Shown here piece by piece: positions 43,055-52,440 of a stretch of 64,000 bases of DNA (within the stretch, counting starts at the first letter, position 1; every line of letters starts with the position of its first letter). The notes under the pieces were generated by a model that saw only the letters and a list, made by a program, of their open reading frames with translations, made no database searches and had not been told where the DNA came from. The DNA is taken from contig DATHMK010000058.1 of the NCBI GenBank assembly GCA_035487155.1, positions 1-64,000 on the forward strand, written 5' to 3'. The position numbers and the translations under genes were made by a program. The stretch is from DAIDKA01 sp035487155 (GTDB taxonomy: Bacteria > Pseudomonadota > Gammaproteobacteria > Steroidobacterales > Steroidobacteraceae).

Positions 43055-44274
43055 ACGCACACCGGGAGCTCGTCATGTCAACAACACTCATCGGAACGGT
43101 AGGGCAGGCCAATGCGACGCCAACCTATCTATCCCGGCCAGCCTTAACGGTAATCGCAGCAATTTTCTGCGGGTATCTCGCGGTGGGCCTGCCGTTGCCC
43201 ATCATTCCACTGTTCGTGCACGAGAAGCTAGGCTTCAGCAACTTCACTGTCGGAGTCGTGATTGGCATACAGTTCTTTGCCACCGTGCTGACCCGCAGCT
43301 ACGCCGGGCGCATAACCGATCACCATGGTGGTAAGCGGGCGGCCCTGCAGGGTGCGGGGTTTTCCGCCCTTGGGGGAGCGCTCTACATGATCGCGGCACT
43401 GCCTGAGCTCTCGCCCGCTATCAGCCTTGGCGTCGTGGTGGCAGGCCGACTGGCCGCGGGCCTGGGAGAAAGCCAATTCGTTACCGGTTGCGTTTCGTGG
43501 TCAATCGCCTCAGTGGGGCCAAAGCGCGCCGGCATGTCCATGTCTTGGACCGGCATTGCCATGTTTGCGGCACTGGCGATCGGTGCTCCGGTGGGCATGA
43601 CGCTCTATCATCAATGGGGCCTTCAGGCCGCCATGGTGGCCTGCGTCATCTCCCCAATGCTGGCAATCGTCATCGCGCTGGGTGCGACCTCCTATTTGTC
43701 CCCGGCTGGTCAGCGGTTGCCGTTTCATCGCGTGATTGGACAGATCTGGCGCGAAGGGCTCGCATTGATGATGCAAGGTGTCGGGCTCTCGGGACTCACC
43801 GCGTTTGCCTCGCTGTACTTCCTCGCACGAGGCTGGACCCATGCCGGCTTGGTCATGACCGCATTCGGTGTTGGATTCATCCTGGTGCGGGTGGTATGGG
43901 GACACTTGCCCGATAGAGTCGGTGGGTTTCGTGTTGCCTTGTACTCCCTCGTCATTGAGGCCATCGGCCAGGCGATGTTGTGGCGTGCGCCAAATGAGTG
44001 GGTGGCATTAAGCGGAGCGCTGGTCACCGGGCTGGGATGCGCGCTGGTGTTCCCGGCGCTGGGCGTTGAGCTGCTCAAGCGCGTGCTACCCGCCAATCGC
44101 GGCAGTGCAATGGGTGGCTTTGTAGCTTTCCTGGACATCGCCTATGGGCTGGCTGGTCCAGGGGCAGGCCTGGTCGCCGGCCAGTTCGGCTATGCCGGCG
44201 TTTATCTGCTGGGCGCCGCCAGTGCGCTGCTGGGTGCGGCGCTTGTTAGCGCCAGGCGCTCCACCTCAGCCTGA
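43051..44274 (+). CDS. MFS transporter (YhhS-like)
   Basis: A 407-residue permease with twelve hydrophobic helices, opening LTVIAAIFCGYLAVGLPLPIIPLFVHEKLGFSNFTVG and a loop RSYAGRITDHHGGKRA, as in the YhhS/arabinose-efflux-like group. The GTG start overlaps the amidohydrolase stop (GTGA); an ATG at 43075 is the alternative. It may import the amidohydrolase substrate or export a product. Confidence 0.8.
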   Translation: MNAHRELVMSTTLIGTVGQANATPTYLSRPALTVIAAIFCGYLAVGLPLPIIPLFVHEKLGFSNFTVGVVIGIQFFATVLTRSYAGRITDHHGGKRAALQGAGFSALGGALYMIAALPELSPAISLGVVVAGRLAAGLGESQFVTGCVSWSIASVGPKRAGMSMSWTGIAMFAALAIGAPVGMTLYHQWGLQAAMVACVISPMLAIVIALGATSYLSPAGQRLPFHRVIGQIWREGLALMMQGVGLSGLTAFASLYFLARGWTHAGLVMTAFGVGFILVRVVWGHLPDRVGGFRVALYSLVIEAIGQAMLWRAPNEWVALSGALVTGLGCALVFPALGVELLKRVLPANRGSAMGGFVAFLDIAYGLAGPGAGLVAGQFGYAGVYLLGAASALLGAALVSARRSTSA

Positions 44275-44308
44275 CTGTCACATTCCCAATGTATTCAGGA
44301 GCACTCAT

Positions 44309-45079
44309 ATGTCACGCATCTTCATTTCCGGGTCGTCCACAGGTCTTGGCCTCATGGTGGGCGAACTGCTTGTTCAGCAGGGCCATGAGGTGGTCCTGCA
44401 TGCCCGCAACGCGGCGCGCGCCGAAGACGCACGCCGCGCGCTGCCCCAGGCGGAGTCGGTGGTCGAGGGCGACCTCGACACCATTGCCGGGTCCAAGGCG
44501 CTCGCGGATCGCGTCAACGCATGGGGCCGCTTCGATGCGGTAGTTCACAATGCCGCGGTGGGATATCGTGAGAGTCACGTCCTCACCAAGGACGGTCTTC
44601 CGCATGTCTTCGCCATCAATACGCTCTCCGCATACATCCTGACCGCACTGATCGAACGCCCAAAGCGGCTGGTCTATCTCAGCTCCGGGATGCACCATCA
44701 TGTGGACGCCAACCTTGAGGATATTCTCTGGAAGAAGCGCCGCTGGGATGGCTCGGCCGCCTACGCAGAAAGCAAGCTCCACGATGCGATGCTGGCCTTC
44801 GCCGTTGCGCGACGCTGGTCCAATGTTTCGTCAAATGCGCTGGAACCCGGCTGGGTACCGACCAAAATGGGTGGCCGCGGCGCACCCGATGACATGGGAC
44901 AGGCGCACCTCACTCAGGCTTGGCTTGCTTCCGGGGACGACCCAAAGTCGCAGGTAACCGGGAAATATTTCTATCACCTGAAACGCATGGAGGCGAACTC
45001 TCAGGCGCATGATCCTGTACTGCAAGATCGCCTCATCGCGATCTGCGCCGAGCTCTCGGGCGTAACGCTACCCACTTGA
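44309..45079 (+). CDS. SDR family NAD(P)-dependent oxidoreductase
   Basis: A 256-residue short-chain dehydrogenase with nucleotide-binding SGSSTGLG, HNAAVG, and catalytic LSSGMHHH plus YAESK (Tyr and Lys). AGGAG about 8 bases upstream confirms ATG 44309 over the longer frame. Last gene of the set opposite lysR; its substrate is unknown. Confidence 0.88.
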   Translation: MSRIFISGSSTGLGLMVGELLVQQGHEVVLHARNAARAEDARRALPQAESVVEGDLDTIAGSKALADRVNAWGRFDAVVHNAAVGYRESHVLTKDGLPHVFAINTLSAYILTALIERPKRLVYLSSGMHHHVDANLEDILWKKRRWDGSAAYAESKLHDAMLAFAVARRWSNVSSNALEPGWVPTKMGGRGAPDDMGQAHLTQAWLASGDDPKSQVTGKYFYHLKRMEANSQAHDPVLQDRLIAICAELSGVTLPT

Positions 45080-45237
45080 GCTCTCATGGTCGCCTCCTGC
45101 CCGGGGACTCCCGGCCCCGATGGCGACTTTGTGCTCAGGTGCGGGAGGGATGCTCTTGGCTGCGCCAATCGACGCATGGAGCCATAAAGAACTATAGTAG
45201 CCCGCTTACGACAGCCGTACAGGAAACTGCCGACGGA

Positions 45238-46083
45238 GTGCTTCAGGGCGTGGACATCCAGAAGGACAAGGTGGTCACGGATGCCATGATCTGGCTGGCG
45301 CGAATTGAGCGTGGGCTGGAGGCGCAGGAGGCCTCACAGCTTCGCCAGTGGCTGCTGCAGCCGGCCCATCGGGATGAGATCGTGAACGCAGCGAAGCTTT
45401 GGCACGGCCCTGATATCGCCGCCGTGCTCGCGGAGCTGGTGCCGGTGGGCTTTGGCAGCCGTCCACCCCCCATGCCCAGGATCTCTCGTACCTTCCCCAT
45501 CCTTGTCGGTGCGATCCTGGCTCTATTCATGGCAGCGTCGATTCTCTTGCCGCGTCTGTCCCTTAGGGGGCGGGAAGCATCCGTATTGCGGGATGAAGAA
45601 ATCTATAGCACCGGAGTCGGCGAAACGCGAGCCATCAAACTACCCGATGGCAGTCACCTCGTCATGAACGGACGTTCAACGCTGTATGTCCTGTACACCG
45701 CATCGACACGGGAGGCGACCGTGGCCCAGGGTGAGGTCATTTTCGAGGTGCGCAAAGGCCCCAGCCCGTTCAGGATATTTGCCGGCCAGCGCCACTTCGA
45801 AGTGCCGGCGGCGCGGCTTGATGTGCAAGTGATCGGCCCGAAAACCGTCAACCTCACGGTGCTGGAAGGGGGTGTGACCGTGAAGGGTTTGCCGTATAGG
45901 CAGCCTGAGTCACCCGCCGAGGCCCGGAACTTTGATCCGAGAGTCTTCGCCGATGCCAGCATCGGGCCCCTGCAATCTGAACTGCTCGACGATGAAACCC
46001 TCATCCAACGCCCGGTGACTGCGGCCGATGCGCATCGGCAGTTGAGGTGGGAACCCCAAAGCCCAGTCTATGTCAGCCTCTGA
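45238..46083 (+). CDS. FecR-domain anti-sigma-like protein (orphan)
   Basis: FecR proteins sit in the inner membrane and pass a signal from an outer-membrane receptor to an ECF sigma factor. From GTG 45238 (281 residues): an N-terminal DUF4880-like cytoplasmic part (DAMIWLARIERGLEAQEASQLRQWLLQPAHRDEI), one membrane helix (about 86-105), and a periplasmic FecR domain (TGVGETRAIKLPDGSHLVMNGRSTLYVLY, ATVAQGEVIFEVRK). No ECF sigma gene or receptor adjoins it. The start could be 45250 instead; the open frame begins at 45076 but its first part looks non-coding. Confidence 0.8.
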   Translation: MLQGVDIQKDKVVTDAMIWLARIERGLEAQEASQLRQWLLQPAHRDEIVNAAKLWHGPDIAAVLAELVPVGFGSRPPPMPRISRTFPILVGAILALFMAASILLPRLSLRGREASVLRDEEIYSTGVGETRAIKLPDGSHLVMNGRSTLYVLYTASTREATVAQGEVIFEVRKGPSPFRIFAGQRHFEVPAARLDVQVIGPKTVNLTVLEGGVTVKGLPYRQPESPAEARNFDPRVFADASIGPLQSELLDDETLIQRPVTAADAHRQLRWEPQSPVYVSL

Positions 46084-46095
46084 GGGCTCAGCAGG

Positions 46096-46120
46096 TTCCT
46101 AAGAGTCGCCGATTTAGGAA
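46096..46120. terminator. Hairpin between convergent fecR and GH28 genes
   Basis: TTCCTAA (46096-46102) and TTAGGAA (46114-46120) form a perfect 7-bp stem around an 11-base loop in the 86-base gap between two convergent genes. AT-rich ends could serve both directions; support is modest. Confidence 0.35.
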
Positions 46121-46169
46121 TTCACCCAACACTTGGCGAGCGCGCCCACCCACGGATGCGTGACCCGCC

Positions 46170-47543
46170 TCAGTGCAGGCGATAGGGCTCGGGCGGTGCT
46201 GGCGCGAGATCCGGAAGCTTCGGGCCATCGATTGCCACTGCAGCCTGCAGGCCTCTGCCGGTTACGTTATGAGTGGCCAGGAGCGGCCCGCTGTAGCCTG
46301 TCACATGAATGTTATGGATCTCGGCGTGGCGGATATTCGCCAGCGAGATTCCAGCGCCACAATCTCCCGAGACATTGACCAGCGAAAACCCATCCAAGGG
46401 TTTCTGCGGATGAATACCCATGCCGTCGACCAGCCTGGGGCACTCTCTCACGTGCACATTGGAGAACTGGAAATGGCGCGCGGCGGGGATGCCGGCAACT
46501 CCCGGGACCGGATCCTGATCCTGAATACCACTTCCGAGCAGATTCAAGCGCAGGAAGCCTTCCCCGCTGCCGGACACATCCAAATCATCGGCCACGATGT
46601 CCTCGATGAAAGCGCCGCGACCGACGCGCGATTTGATGTAGATGGCGTAGGTCTTCGCCGCTGTGAACTTGCAGTGTTCAATACGGACATTGCGGATTCC
46701 ACCGGAGGTTTCGCTGCCGATGCCGATGCAGGCAAAAATCGAATCCGCCAGCGTGCAGCGCGAAATAATGATGTCCTCGCAAGTCTGCAGCAGTCGGTAG
46801 GCTTCACTGCCGCGGCCAGATTTGATCGCGATGCAGTCATCGCCGGTCGCGATGTCGCAATCCTCGATGCGTACCCCCCGGCATGAATCCAGGTCGATCC
46901 CGTCGCCATTGCCTCCCGTGCTGCGGATGGTCAGGCCGCGGATGGTCACATCCTCGCAGTTCGTCGGGTGAATCGACCACATGAGCTGGTAGTGGGTGGA
47001 GAAGTCCTCCATGCGGACATTCCGGCAGCCAATCATCTCGATGAGTGCCGGATGACGCAGCGGACTCTGCGCCGTCGGGCGCCCGCCGAGCGCCGGATTG
47101 CCCTCTATGCGCCCCGGTCCGACGATACCGATGTTGCTGGCATCGATTGCGTACAGCAGACCCACCCGGCCCGCAATCCACTTGCCCTCCCAGCGCACTT
47201 GTGTCACCGGATAGTCCGCGAATTCCCCGCTGCCGCTGATGACGGCATTTTCCTGCAGGCGCAGCAGGGTATTGGAACGCAGTGCCAGCGCACCGGTGCG
47301 GTAGGTGCCGGCCGGGAGCAGCACTTCACCTCCGCCCAATACCCAGCAGCGATCCAGCGCCTGTTGTATTGCAACGGTATCGTTGGTCGTACCATCACCC
47401 ATCGCCCCGAAATCCCGAACGTTGAGCTGTACATTGTCGGGCTTTGCAGGCGCTCTTGGCACTCTCATGGGGGTACTGGCACGCGCCCCGGGCGGTAACG
47501 CAAGCATGGCCAGCGAGCGGAAGATCACCTGACGGCGGTTCAT
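46170..47543 (-). CDS. Glycoside hydrolase family 28 (polygalacturonase-like)
   Basis: Pectin-cleaving right-handed beta-helix enzyme. The 457-residue product has an export signal with an RR pair (MNRRQVIFRSL), the pectate-lyase-like start VRDFGAMGDGTTNDT, and GH28 catalytic motifs GNGDGIDLDS (family NTDGID), GDDCIAIKSG with two Asp, a GIGSETSGG segment where GHG is usual, and IYIKSR (family RIK). The His of the GHG motif is thus apparently replaced, as in some exo-acting or rhamno-type members. Start ATG 47543 has AGGA 9 bases upstream; the ATG three codons before is too close to it. Divergent from a CE15-like esterase gene. Confidence 0.85.
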   Translation of the reverse strand: MNRRQVIFRSLAMLALPPGARASTPMRVPRAPAKPDNVQLNVRDFGAMGDGTTNDTVAIQQALDRCWVLGGGEVLLPAGTYRTGALALRSNTLLRLQENAVISGSGEFADYPVTQVRWEGKWIAGRVGLLYAIDASNIGIVGPGRIEGNPALGGRPTAQSPLRHPALIEMIGCRNVRMEDFSTHYQLMWSIHPTNCEDVTIRGLTIRSTGGNGDGIDLDSCRGVRIEDCDIATGDDCIAIKSGRGSEAYRLLQTCEDIIISRCTLADSIFACIGIGSETSGGIRNVRIEHCKFTAAKTYAIYIKSRVGRGAFIEDIVADDLDVSGSGEGFLRLNLLGSGIQDQDPVPGVAGIPAARHFQFSNVHVRECPRLVDGMGIHPQKPLDGFSLVNVSGDCGAGISLANIRHAEIHNIHVTGYSGPLLATHNVTGRGLQAAVAIDGPKLPDLAPAPPEPYRLH

Positions 47544-47631
47544 TTGCACCATTCCTGACGGCGTCCGCCGCGGAAAGTATCATATTAAAAACCGAGTCGG
47601 TGTGGCTGCACCAGAGCGGGGGGTGAAGAAG

Positions 47632-48984
47632 ATGAGATTCCACGTGGCACGGCTCGCATTGCTGTTGATTGTCCATCCGGTGTGGTCCCAGACATCCCCA
47701 ATAACTGGCCCGGATCTGGCAGAAATCCCCATTCCGGTCATCCACACGAACGCGGACGTGATGCCCGGTATCGACGCGCTGCCGGTGCGCAAAGCCCTGC
47801 CGGACGTGCTGGTCATGAATGACGGCACCCGGGTCACGACCCCTAAGCAATGGCGGAAGCGCCGCGAGGAAATGCGGCGAATTCTGAGCTACTACGCAGT
47901 GGGCCAGATGCCGCCGGCGCCTGGCAACCTCAAAGGCGTCGAAGGTGCCTCAGAGCTCGTGCTGGACGGCACCGTAAAATATCGCCAGGTTCGCCTGATC
48001 TTCGGACCTTCCAGGAAACTTGCGCTCGACATCGGCATCTTTGCGCCGCTAACGGGCGCCCCCTTTCCAGCCATCATTCTGCAGTCGGGATCGGTACCGG
48101 GGGCGCCGATGCTGCCGCGCCTACCCCAGGGCGCCAACCAGGGGCGTGGCCAGGATGTGTTGCTCATCGTCGCGCCCGAGCAGGCGACGCCGGTCATGCC
48201 GGCAGGCCAAGGCCAAAGCCCGACCGCTAGAGAGATGGCATCGGAGCACGCCGAGGTGTTCCGCAGAGGCTATGCACTTGTGGTCTACAACCCCAACGAC
48301 TGTGCCGAAGACACCACGCTACGCAATCCAGATGGCAGCTGGGCGTTTCGCGATACGCGCTTCTTTCCCGCCTATCCGGGCTACGACTGGGGAATTCTCG
48401 CGGCCTGGGCATGGGGAGCATCACGCGTTGCAGATTACCTGGAGCAGGATCGCAGCATCGACAGCACCCGGCTCATCATCACCGGTGCCTCGCGCAACGG
48501 GAAATCCTCGATGATTGCGGCAGCCTTTGACGAGCGCCTGGCCGCTGCGCCGGTGGTGACCGGCGGTGGTGGCATCGGTGCCTATCGGCTGGCCGGGCCG
48601 CGCAACAGCGAAACCCTGGATATCATGCAGAAAAAGTACCCGAACTGGTTTTCGCCCAACCTGCATCAGTTCTGGGGTCAGGTGGATAAGCTGCCGTTTG
48701 ATGAGCACTGGTTCCTGGCGCTGGCCGCACCGCGTCCCTTCATTGCGCTGGAAGGAACCACCGACACCATTTCCCTGCCCGAAGCGGTGAAGGCATCGAT
48801 TCTTGCCGCGCGGCCGGCCTACAGTCTATTGGGCGTTGCGGACCGGCTTGGCGTTCACTATTCAGATCACGGCCATGCGTTCACCAACGAGGACTGGACG
48901 GCGATGTTGGATTTCTTTGATAAGACGTTGCGCGGCAGGACCGTCGCACAGACTTTCGATCATTTCGGCCCCGACACGCAATGA
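47632..48984 (+). CDS. CE15-type glucuronoyl esterase-like hydrolase
   Basis: Secreted alpha/beta-hydrolase; CE15 enzymes break ester links between glucuronoxylan and lignin. The 450-residue product has a signal peptide (cleavage near VWSQT), the nucleophile motif TGASRNGKSSMIAAA (CE15 pattern G-C-S-R-x-G-K with Ala in place of Cys), GGGGIGAYRL and a catalytic-His segment YSDHGHAFTNEDW. Divergent from the GH28 gene with an 88-base gap, so the pair likely responds to plant cell-wall polymer together. Confidence 0.78.
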   Translation: MRFHVARLALLLIVHPVWSQTSPITGPDLAEIPIPVIHTNADVMPGIDALPVRKALPDVLVMNDGTRVTTPKQWRKRREEMRRILSYYAVGQMPPAPGNLKGVEGASELVLDGTVKYRQVRLIFGPSRKLALDIGIFAPLTGAPFPAIILQSGSVPGAPMLPRLPQGANQGRGQDVLLIVAPEQATPVMPAGQGQSPTAREMASEHAEVFRRGYALVVYNPNDCAEDTTLRNPDGSWAFRDTRFFPAYPGYDWGILAAWAWGASRVADYLEQDRSIDSTRLIITGASRNGKSSMIAAAFDERLAAAPVVTGGGGIGAYRLAGPRNSETLDIMQKKYPNWFSPNLHQFWGQVDKLPFDEHWFLALAAPRPFIALEGTTDTISLPEAVKASILAARPAYSLLGVADRLGVHYSDHGHAFTNEDWTAMLDFFDKTLRGRTVAQTFDHFGPDTQ

Positions 48985-49196
48985 CACCGCTCAGAGGGCT
49001 GCCAATATCACACCCCGGCGGTGGGTCCTTGGCAACAGGCTGACGACAATGTAGCGCGCATCTCCGACGCGGAGCAACTGGCGCACCGGCATCTGCGCCC
49101 CGATCGCGCTCGAAGAGTGGGTCGCAGCGATGTCTCAGCCGTCGACCTGCTGAAGCCGTGTCCTCCAGTTCTCGACGGATCCCAGGCATGGGCCTT

Positions 49197-50075
49197 TCAA
49201 AGAGATCGAGGCAGATTGTCTGGCAGCGGGATGAATTCCGTCTCTCCCGGAACCTTTCCGAACCGCTGCAGGTTCCAATCATCGGCCGCGCGCTGCAGGC
49301 GGGACTTGCTCGATGACACAAAATTCCAGACAACGTATCGCGGACCGTCCAGGGGCGCGCCGCCGATCACCACGACGGTGCAATCCTCGTTGGCTTCAAG
49401 CCGGCAGCTTTGGCCGGCATCGAGAACGGCCATGGTATGTACGCCCAGCGATGCGCCATCGATCGTGATGCCGCAGTCTATGGGGTATACCGCCAGTTCC
49501 GCGCACAGTGCGGGCAGCACGAAGGACTTGTTTGCCCTCAGCCGCAGGGCCAGGAATACCGTCGGCGAAGCTGACTTCACGGGCGAGCGCCGGCCGAAGG
49601 CTTCACCGACCAACAGGCGCACCTCAGCGTCCTGGGCCGCAAAGGGAGCCAGAGGGGCGGCCGGGGTGTGTGCAAAGCCAGGGTCGCTTTCTTCAAGGGC
49701 TTGGGGCAGTCCGACCCAGAGTTGGATGCCATGCATTCGGTGCCGGACCGAGCGAAGCTCGGGCGGTGTGCGCTCTGAGTGAACAATGCCGCGCCCTGCG
49801 TTCATCCAGTTGATGGCGCCCGGCTCGATGCGTTGCACCGAGCCCAGGCTGTCACGATGCATGAGCGCGCCCTCGAACAGATAGGTGACGGTGGCGAGCC
49901 CGATATGTGGGTGGGGGCGCACGTCGACATTCATGCCAGGTTCAAAATCCATCGGCCCAAAATGATCAAGGAACACAAATGGACCGACCGTGCGTCGCTC
50001 GAATGCGGGAAGCAGCCGAGTCACCTTCAGCCCGCCACCCAGATCCTTTTCCTGCCCGGTCAGCTTCAGCGGCAT
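49197..50075 (-). CDS. Pirin family protein
   Basis: Bicupin protein; some bacterial pirins have quercetinase activity. The 292-residue product has HPHIGLATVTYLFEGALMHRDSLG with metal-binding His and the C-terminal cupin segment. GAGGAGG ends 7 bases before ATG 50075, which settles the start against the GTG eight codons upstream. Two domains and length are normal for the family. Convergent with the CE15-like gene at a distance of 212 bases, which hold no gene. Confidence 0.92.
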   Translation of the reverse strand: MPLKLTGQEKDLGGGLKVTRLLPAFERRTVGPFVFLDHFGPMDFEPGMNVDVRPHPHIGLATVTYLFEGALMHRDSLGSVQRIEPGAINWMNAGRGIVHSERTPPELRSVRHRMHGIQLWVGLPQALEESDPGFAHTPAAPLAPFAAQDAEVRLLVGEAFGRRSPVKSASPTVFLALRLRANKSFVLPALCAELAVYPIDCGITIDGASLGVHTMAVLDAGQSCRLEANEDCTVVVIGGAPLDGPRYVVWNFVSSSKSRLQRAADDWNLQRFGKVPGETEFIPLPDNLPRSL

Positions 50076-50189
50076 GTGAATGCCTCCTCGTAACGTCACG
50101 GTTTGTCCGAGCTGCTCATTGAAACGGAAACAGTCACATTTCGCGAGTCTTCGCTGCGGCTTAGGCGCGCAAGCTCTTCGAGAGTGCGG

Positions 50190-50262
50190 AGCAACCGGGA
50201 CTCGAACCTTTAGGTCAGCCCCGAAGTTACCCCATTTCCGAGCTGCTTGAGGTTCTCAACCG
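50190..50262. repeat. Partial copy (C) of a dispersed repeat with tRNA-like motif
   Basis: GTTACCCCATTTCC (50226-50239) matches exactly 63859-63872 in repeat copy B. GGGACTCGAA (50197-50206) is the reverse complement of the TTCGAGTCCC shared by copies A and B, but here it is on the opposite strand relative to GTTACCCC. It resembles the T-arm of a tRNA, yet no paired stems or acceptor follow, so it is not a tRNA gene. Confidence 0.4.
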
Positions 50263-51134
50263 TGCTGGTGGCGAAACCTCGCAGGTGAGCAACCCATGCG
50301 ACGGGAGAAGGCGGCCGCCAGATGGCTCGAGCTACTGAACCCTAGTTTCCGCGCGATTCCCTCAATGGGCAGATTGGGGTAAGCAAGCAGCAGGTCGCGC
50401 GCGGCGGCCACGCGCCGTTCCAAAACGTACCTGTGGGGTGGCACGCCCAGACTCTGGCGGAATGCGCGCTCGAAGTGACGTACGCTTACGCACGCCAGGC
50501 TGGCAAGTTCGTGCAATGCGATCGGATTGCCGAGGTTGTCCTCGATGTAATCCCTGACGAGTTTCAGGCGGTGCGCAGGCAACCCGCCAAGAGGTCGCGC
50601 TGGCTTCTTCGACAGCGTCGAATGCCTCTGGACGAGATGATGGGTCAGGAACTCGCAGGCGCTTTCCGCATAGAGCAAACCGGATGGGGAGTGGTTTCTC
50701 GCTTCGACCGCAAGCTGCGTCACGACGGATTCGATCACTGGATCCCGAACAAGAAATTGCGGAACGATCTCGACGCTCCGAGGATCGGCCCCCCAATTCT
50801 CGAGGATCACGCGCGCCAGGAGCGATTCGCGCAGGAACACCACGATGGCTTGAGAGGAGCCATCCGCTTCCCAGCTCGCGTGGAAATTGGCGGGACTGAG
50901 ATTTACGGTCCCCGGATCGGACCAACCCTCAAGCAGTCGACGGCCCTGGCGCCGCCTGACACGATGTCGGCCCGCTGTATACAGCCCCAAGCCAGTCTCC
51001 GTGAAGGTACCGGATGCTTCGCGCGGCGTGCCATTGACCACATGCCCACTGAAGTACTTCGAAGTTGCCGACTCAATGTGCTCGGGGGGGAATAGATCCA
51101 CAAACTGGGTTGGCGAAATGAAGGATCGTTGCAC
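50256..51134 (-). CDS. AraC family transcriptional regulator
   Basis: A 292-residue regulator. The C-terminal AraC domain has two helix-turn-helix units: IALHELASLACVSVRHFERAFRQSLG and LPIEGIARKLGFSSSSHLAAAFSRRMGCSPARFR. The N-terminal half is a cupin-type sensing domain with no assigned ligand. Divergent from DoxX and hydrolase genes across about 200 bases and likely regulates them. Confidence 0.9.
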   Translation of the reverse strand: MQRSFISPTQFVDLFPPEHIESATSKYFSGHVVNGTPREASGTFTETGLGLYTAGRHRVRRRQGRRLLEGWSDPGTVNLSPANFHASWEADGSSQAIVVFLRESLLARVILENWGADPRSVEIVPQFLVRDPVIESVVTQLAVEARNHSPSGLLYAESACEFLTHHLVQRHSTLSKKPARPLGGLPAHRLKLVRDYIEDNLGNPIALHELASLACVSVRHFERAFRQSLGVPPHRYVLERRVAAARDLLLAYPNLPIEGIARKLGFSSSSHLAAAFSRRMGCSPARFRHQHG

Positions 51135-51336
51135 AGGCGCAATCTCAAACAGTCCCGCAACAGCGCACTATTGACGCTATCACAATTGCGACATTTCCGA
51201 CAAATACCGCGCAAGAACTTTGCGGTGCGCGGCTAAGCCGTTGCGCGTTGGATAGCGGAGTCAGTACAACGAGACCCGGGCTTTGTCACTTGGTTTTGCA
51301 GGCGGGACACTTGATGTCGAAAAATGAACCCACCGC

Positions 51337-51759
51337 ATGAACAGTGTGGTCGCGCCAGATTTTGTCCGAGCCATCCTTGAATGGCGGTGGACTTGGCCCC
51401 TGGCGCGTTTTGCGCTGGTTGCGACCTTCCTGGCTTCTGGGTTCAGCAAGATCGCCAATTTTTCTGGTGCGGTCAGCGAAATGGTGGAAGCCGGAATGCC
51501 GGCGCCGGCGGTTATGGCGCTCCTGAGCATCTTCGTCGAACTTGTCGGCTCGGTCCTGGTTTTGATCGCTCGCTGGACCTGGCTGGGGGCCGGCATGCTG
51601 GGCGTCTTCACGGCCATTGGCGCCGTAACCGCGCACGCGTTCTGGAAGGTGTCCGGCCCCGCAAGGAAGGAGGCGATCGCCGTATTTCTCATGCACTTTG
51701 GGCTGATCGCCGCTCTTACGCTCGATGCCCTGCTCGCGCAGCGCGTGGTGGGCGGATGA
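51337..51759 (+). CDS. DoxX family membrane protein
   Basis: A 140-residue protein with four hydrophobic helices and the DoxX pattern LARFALVATFLASGFSKIANFSGAVSEMVEAGMP. The family is involved in thiol/redox or quinone-linked membrane functions, not well defined. Followed by an isochorismatase-like gene after 39 bases. Confidence 0.8.
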   Translation: MNSVVAPDFVRAILEWRWTWPLARFALVATFLASGFSKIANFSGAVSEMVEAGMPAPAVMALLSIFVELVGSVLVLIARWTWLGAGMLGVFTAIGAVTAHAFWKVSGPARKEAIAVFLMHFGLIAALTLDALLAQRVVGG

Positions 51760-51798
51760 AATGTCGCATCGACAATTGAACCAAGAGGGAGAATTGCA

Positions 51799-52440
51799 AT
51801 GACCAGCAGGACCGGACTTGACGCATTGCTTGCGCCGGAGCGCAGCATTCTTCTGCTTATCGACCATCAGCCCTTTCAATTTTCAAACCTGCATAGCCAT
51901 GATCCGACGCTGATCATTAACAACGTGGTGGGACTCGCCAAAGCGGCGAAGGCGTTCAAGGTTCCCACGATTCTGACTACCGTCACCGAGGAGCGCGGTG
52001 GGCATATCCTCAAGGGCCTTCAGGACGTCTTTCCGAGTCAAAAGCCCATCAATCGGACTTTCATCAACACATGGGAGGATCAGCGTGTCGTGGAGGCGGT
52101 GAAGAAGACTGCCCGGAAGCAACTCATCATCGCGGCGCTGTGGACGGATATTTGCCTGGCGATGCCGGTAATCCAGAGCCTGGCCGATGGCTATGACGTC
52201 TTTTTCGTCACCGATGCCTCCGGTGCTGTATCACGGGAGGCGCATGACATGGCGGTTCTGCGGATGGTGCAGGCAGGGGCCGTTCCACTCACCTGGATCG
52301 CGGTTATGAGCGAGTGGCAGCGCGACTGGGCGCGCGAGGCAACGCTCCCGGCCGTCGCTGAGATCACCGTTGCCCACGGCGGTGCTTCGGGAGTGGCGTT
52401 CGCCTGGGAACAGCAGCTACTTAGCTCCGGCCAGAGGTAA
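51799..52440 (+). CDS. Isochorismatase-like cysteine hydrolase (YcaC-like)
   Basis: A 213-residue member of the cysteine hydrolase superfamily. Seen: catalytic Asp in LLIDHQPFQ, the Lys region KVPTILTTV, and the nucleophile Cys in ALWTDICLAMPVI, followed by DGYDVFFVTDASG and MVQAGAVPLTW, as in YcaC. Substrate unknown. Preceded by AGAGGGAGA as ribosome-binding site. Confidence 0.87.
   Translation: MTSRTGLDALLAPERSILLLIDHQPFQFSNLHSHDPTLIINNVVGLAKAAKAFKVPTILTTVTEERGGHILKGLQDVFPSQKPINRTFINTWEDQRVVEAVKKTARKQLIIAALWTDICLAMPVIQSLADGYDVFFVTDASGAVSREAHDMAVLRMVQAGAVPLTWIAVMSEWQRDWAREATLPAVAEITVAHGGASGVAFAWEQQLLSSGQR

Noticed and set aside
50197..50206. tRNA-like T-arm sequence (also at 54767 and 63932)
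   Set aside because: The flanking bases do not pair as T-stem, and no anticodon arm or acceptor stem is found at any of the three places.
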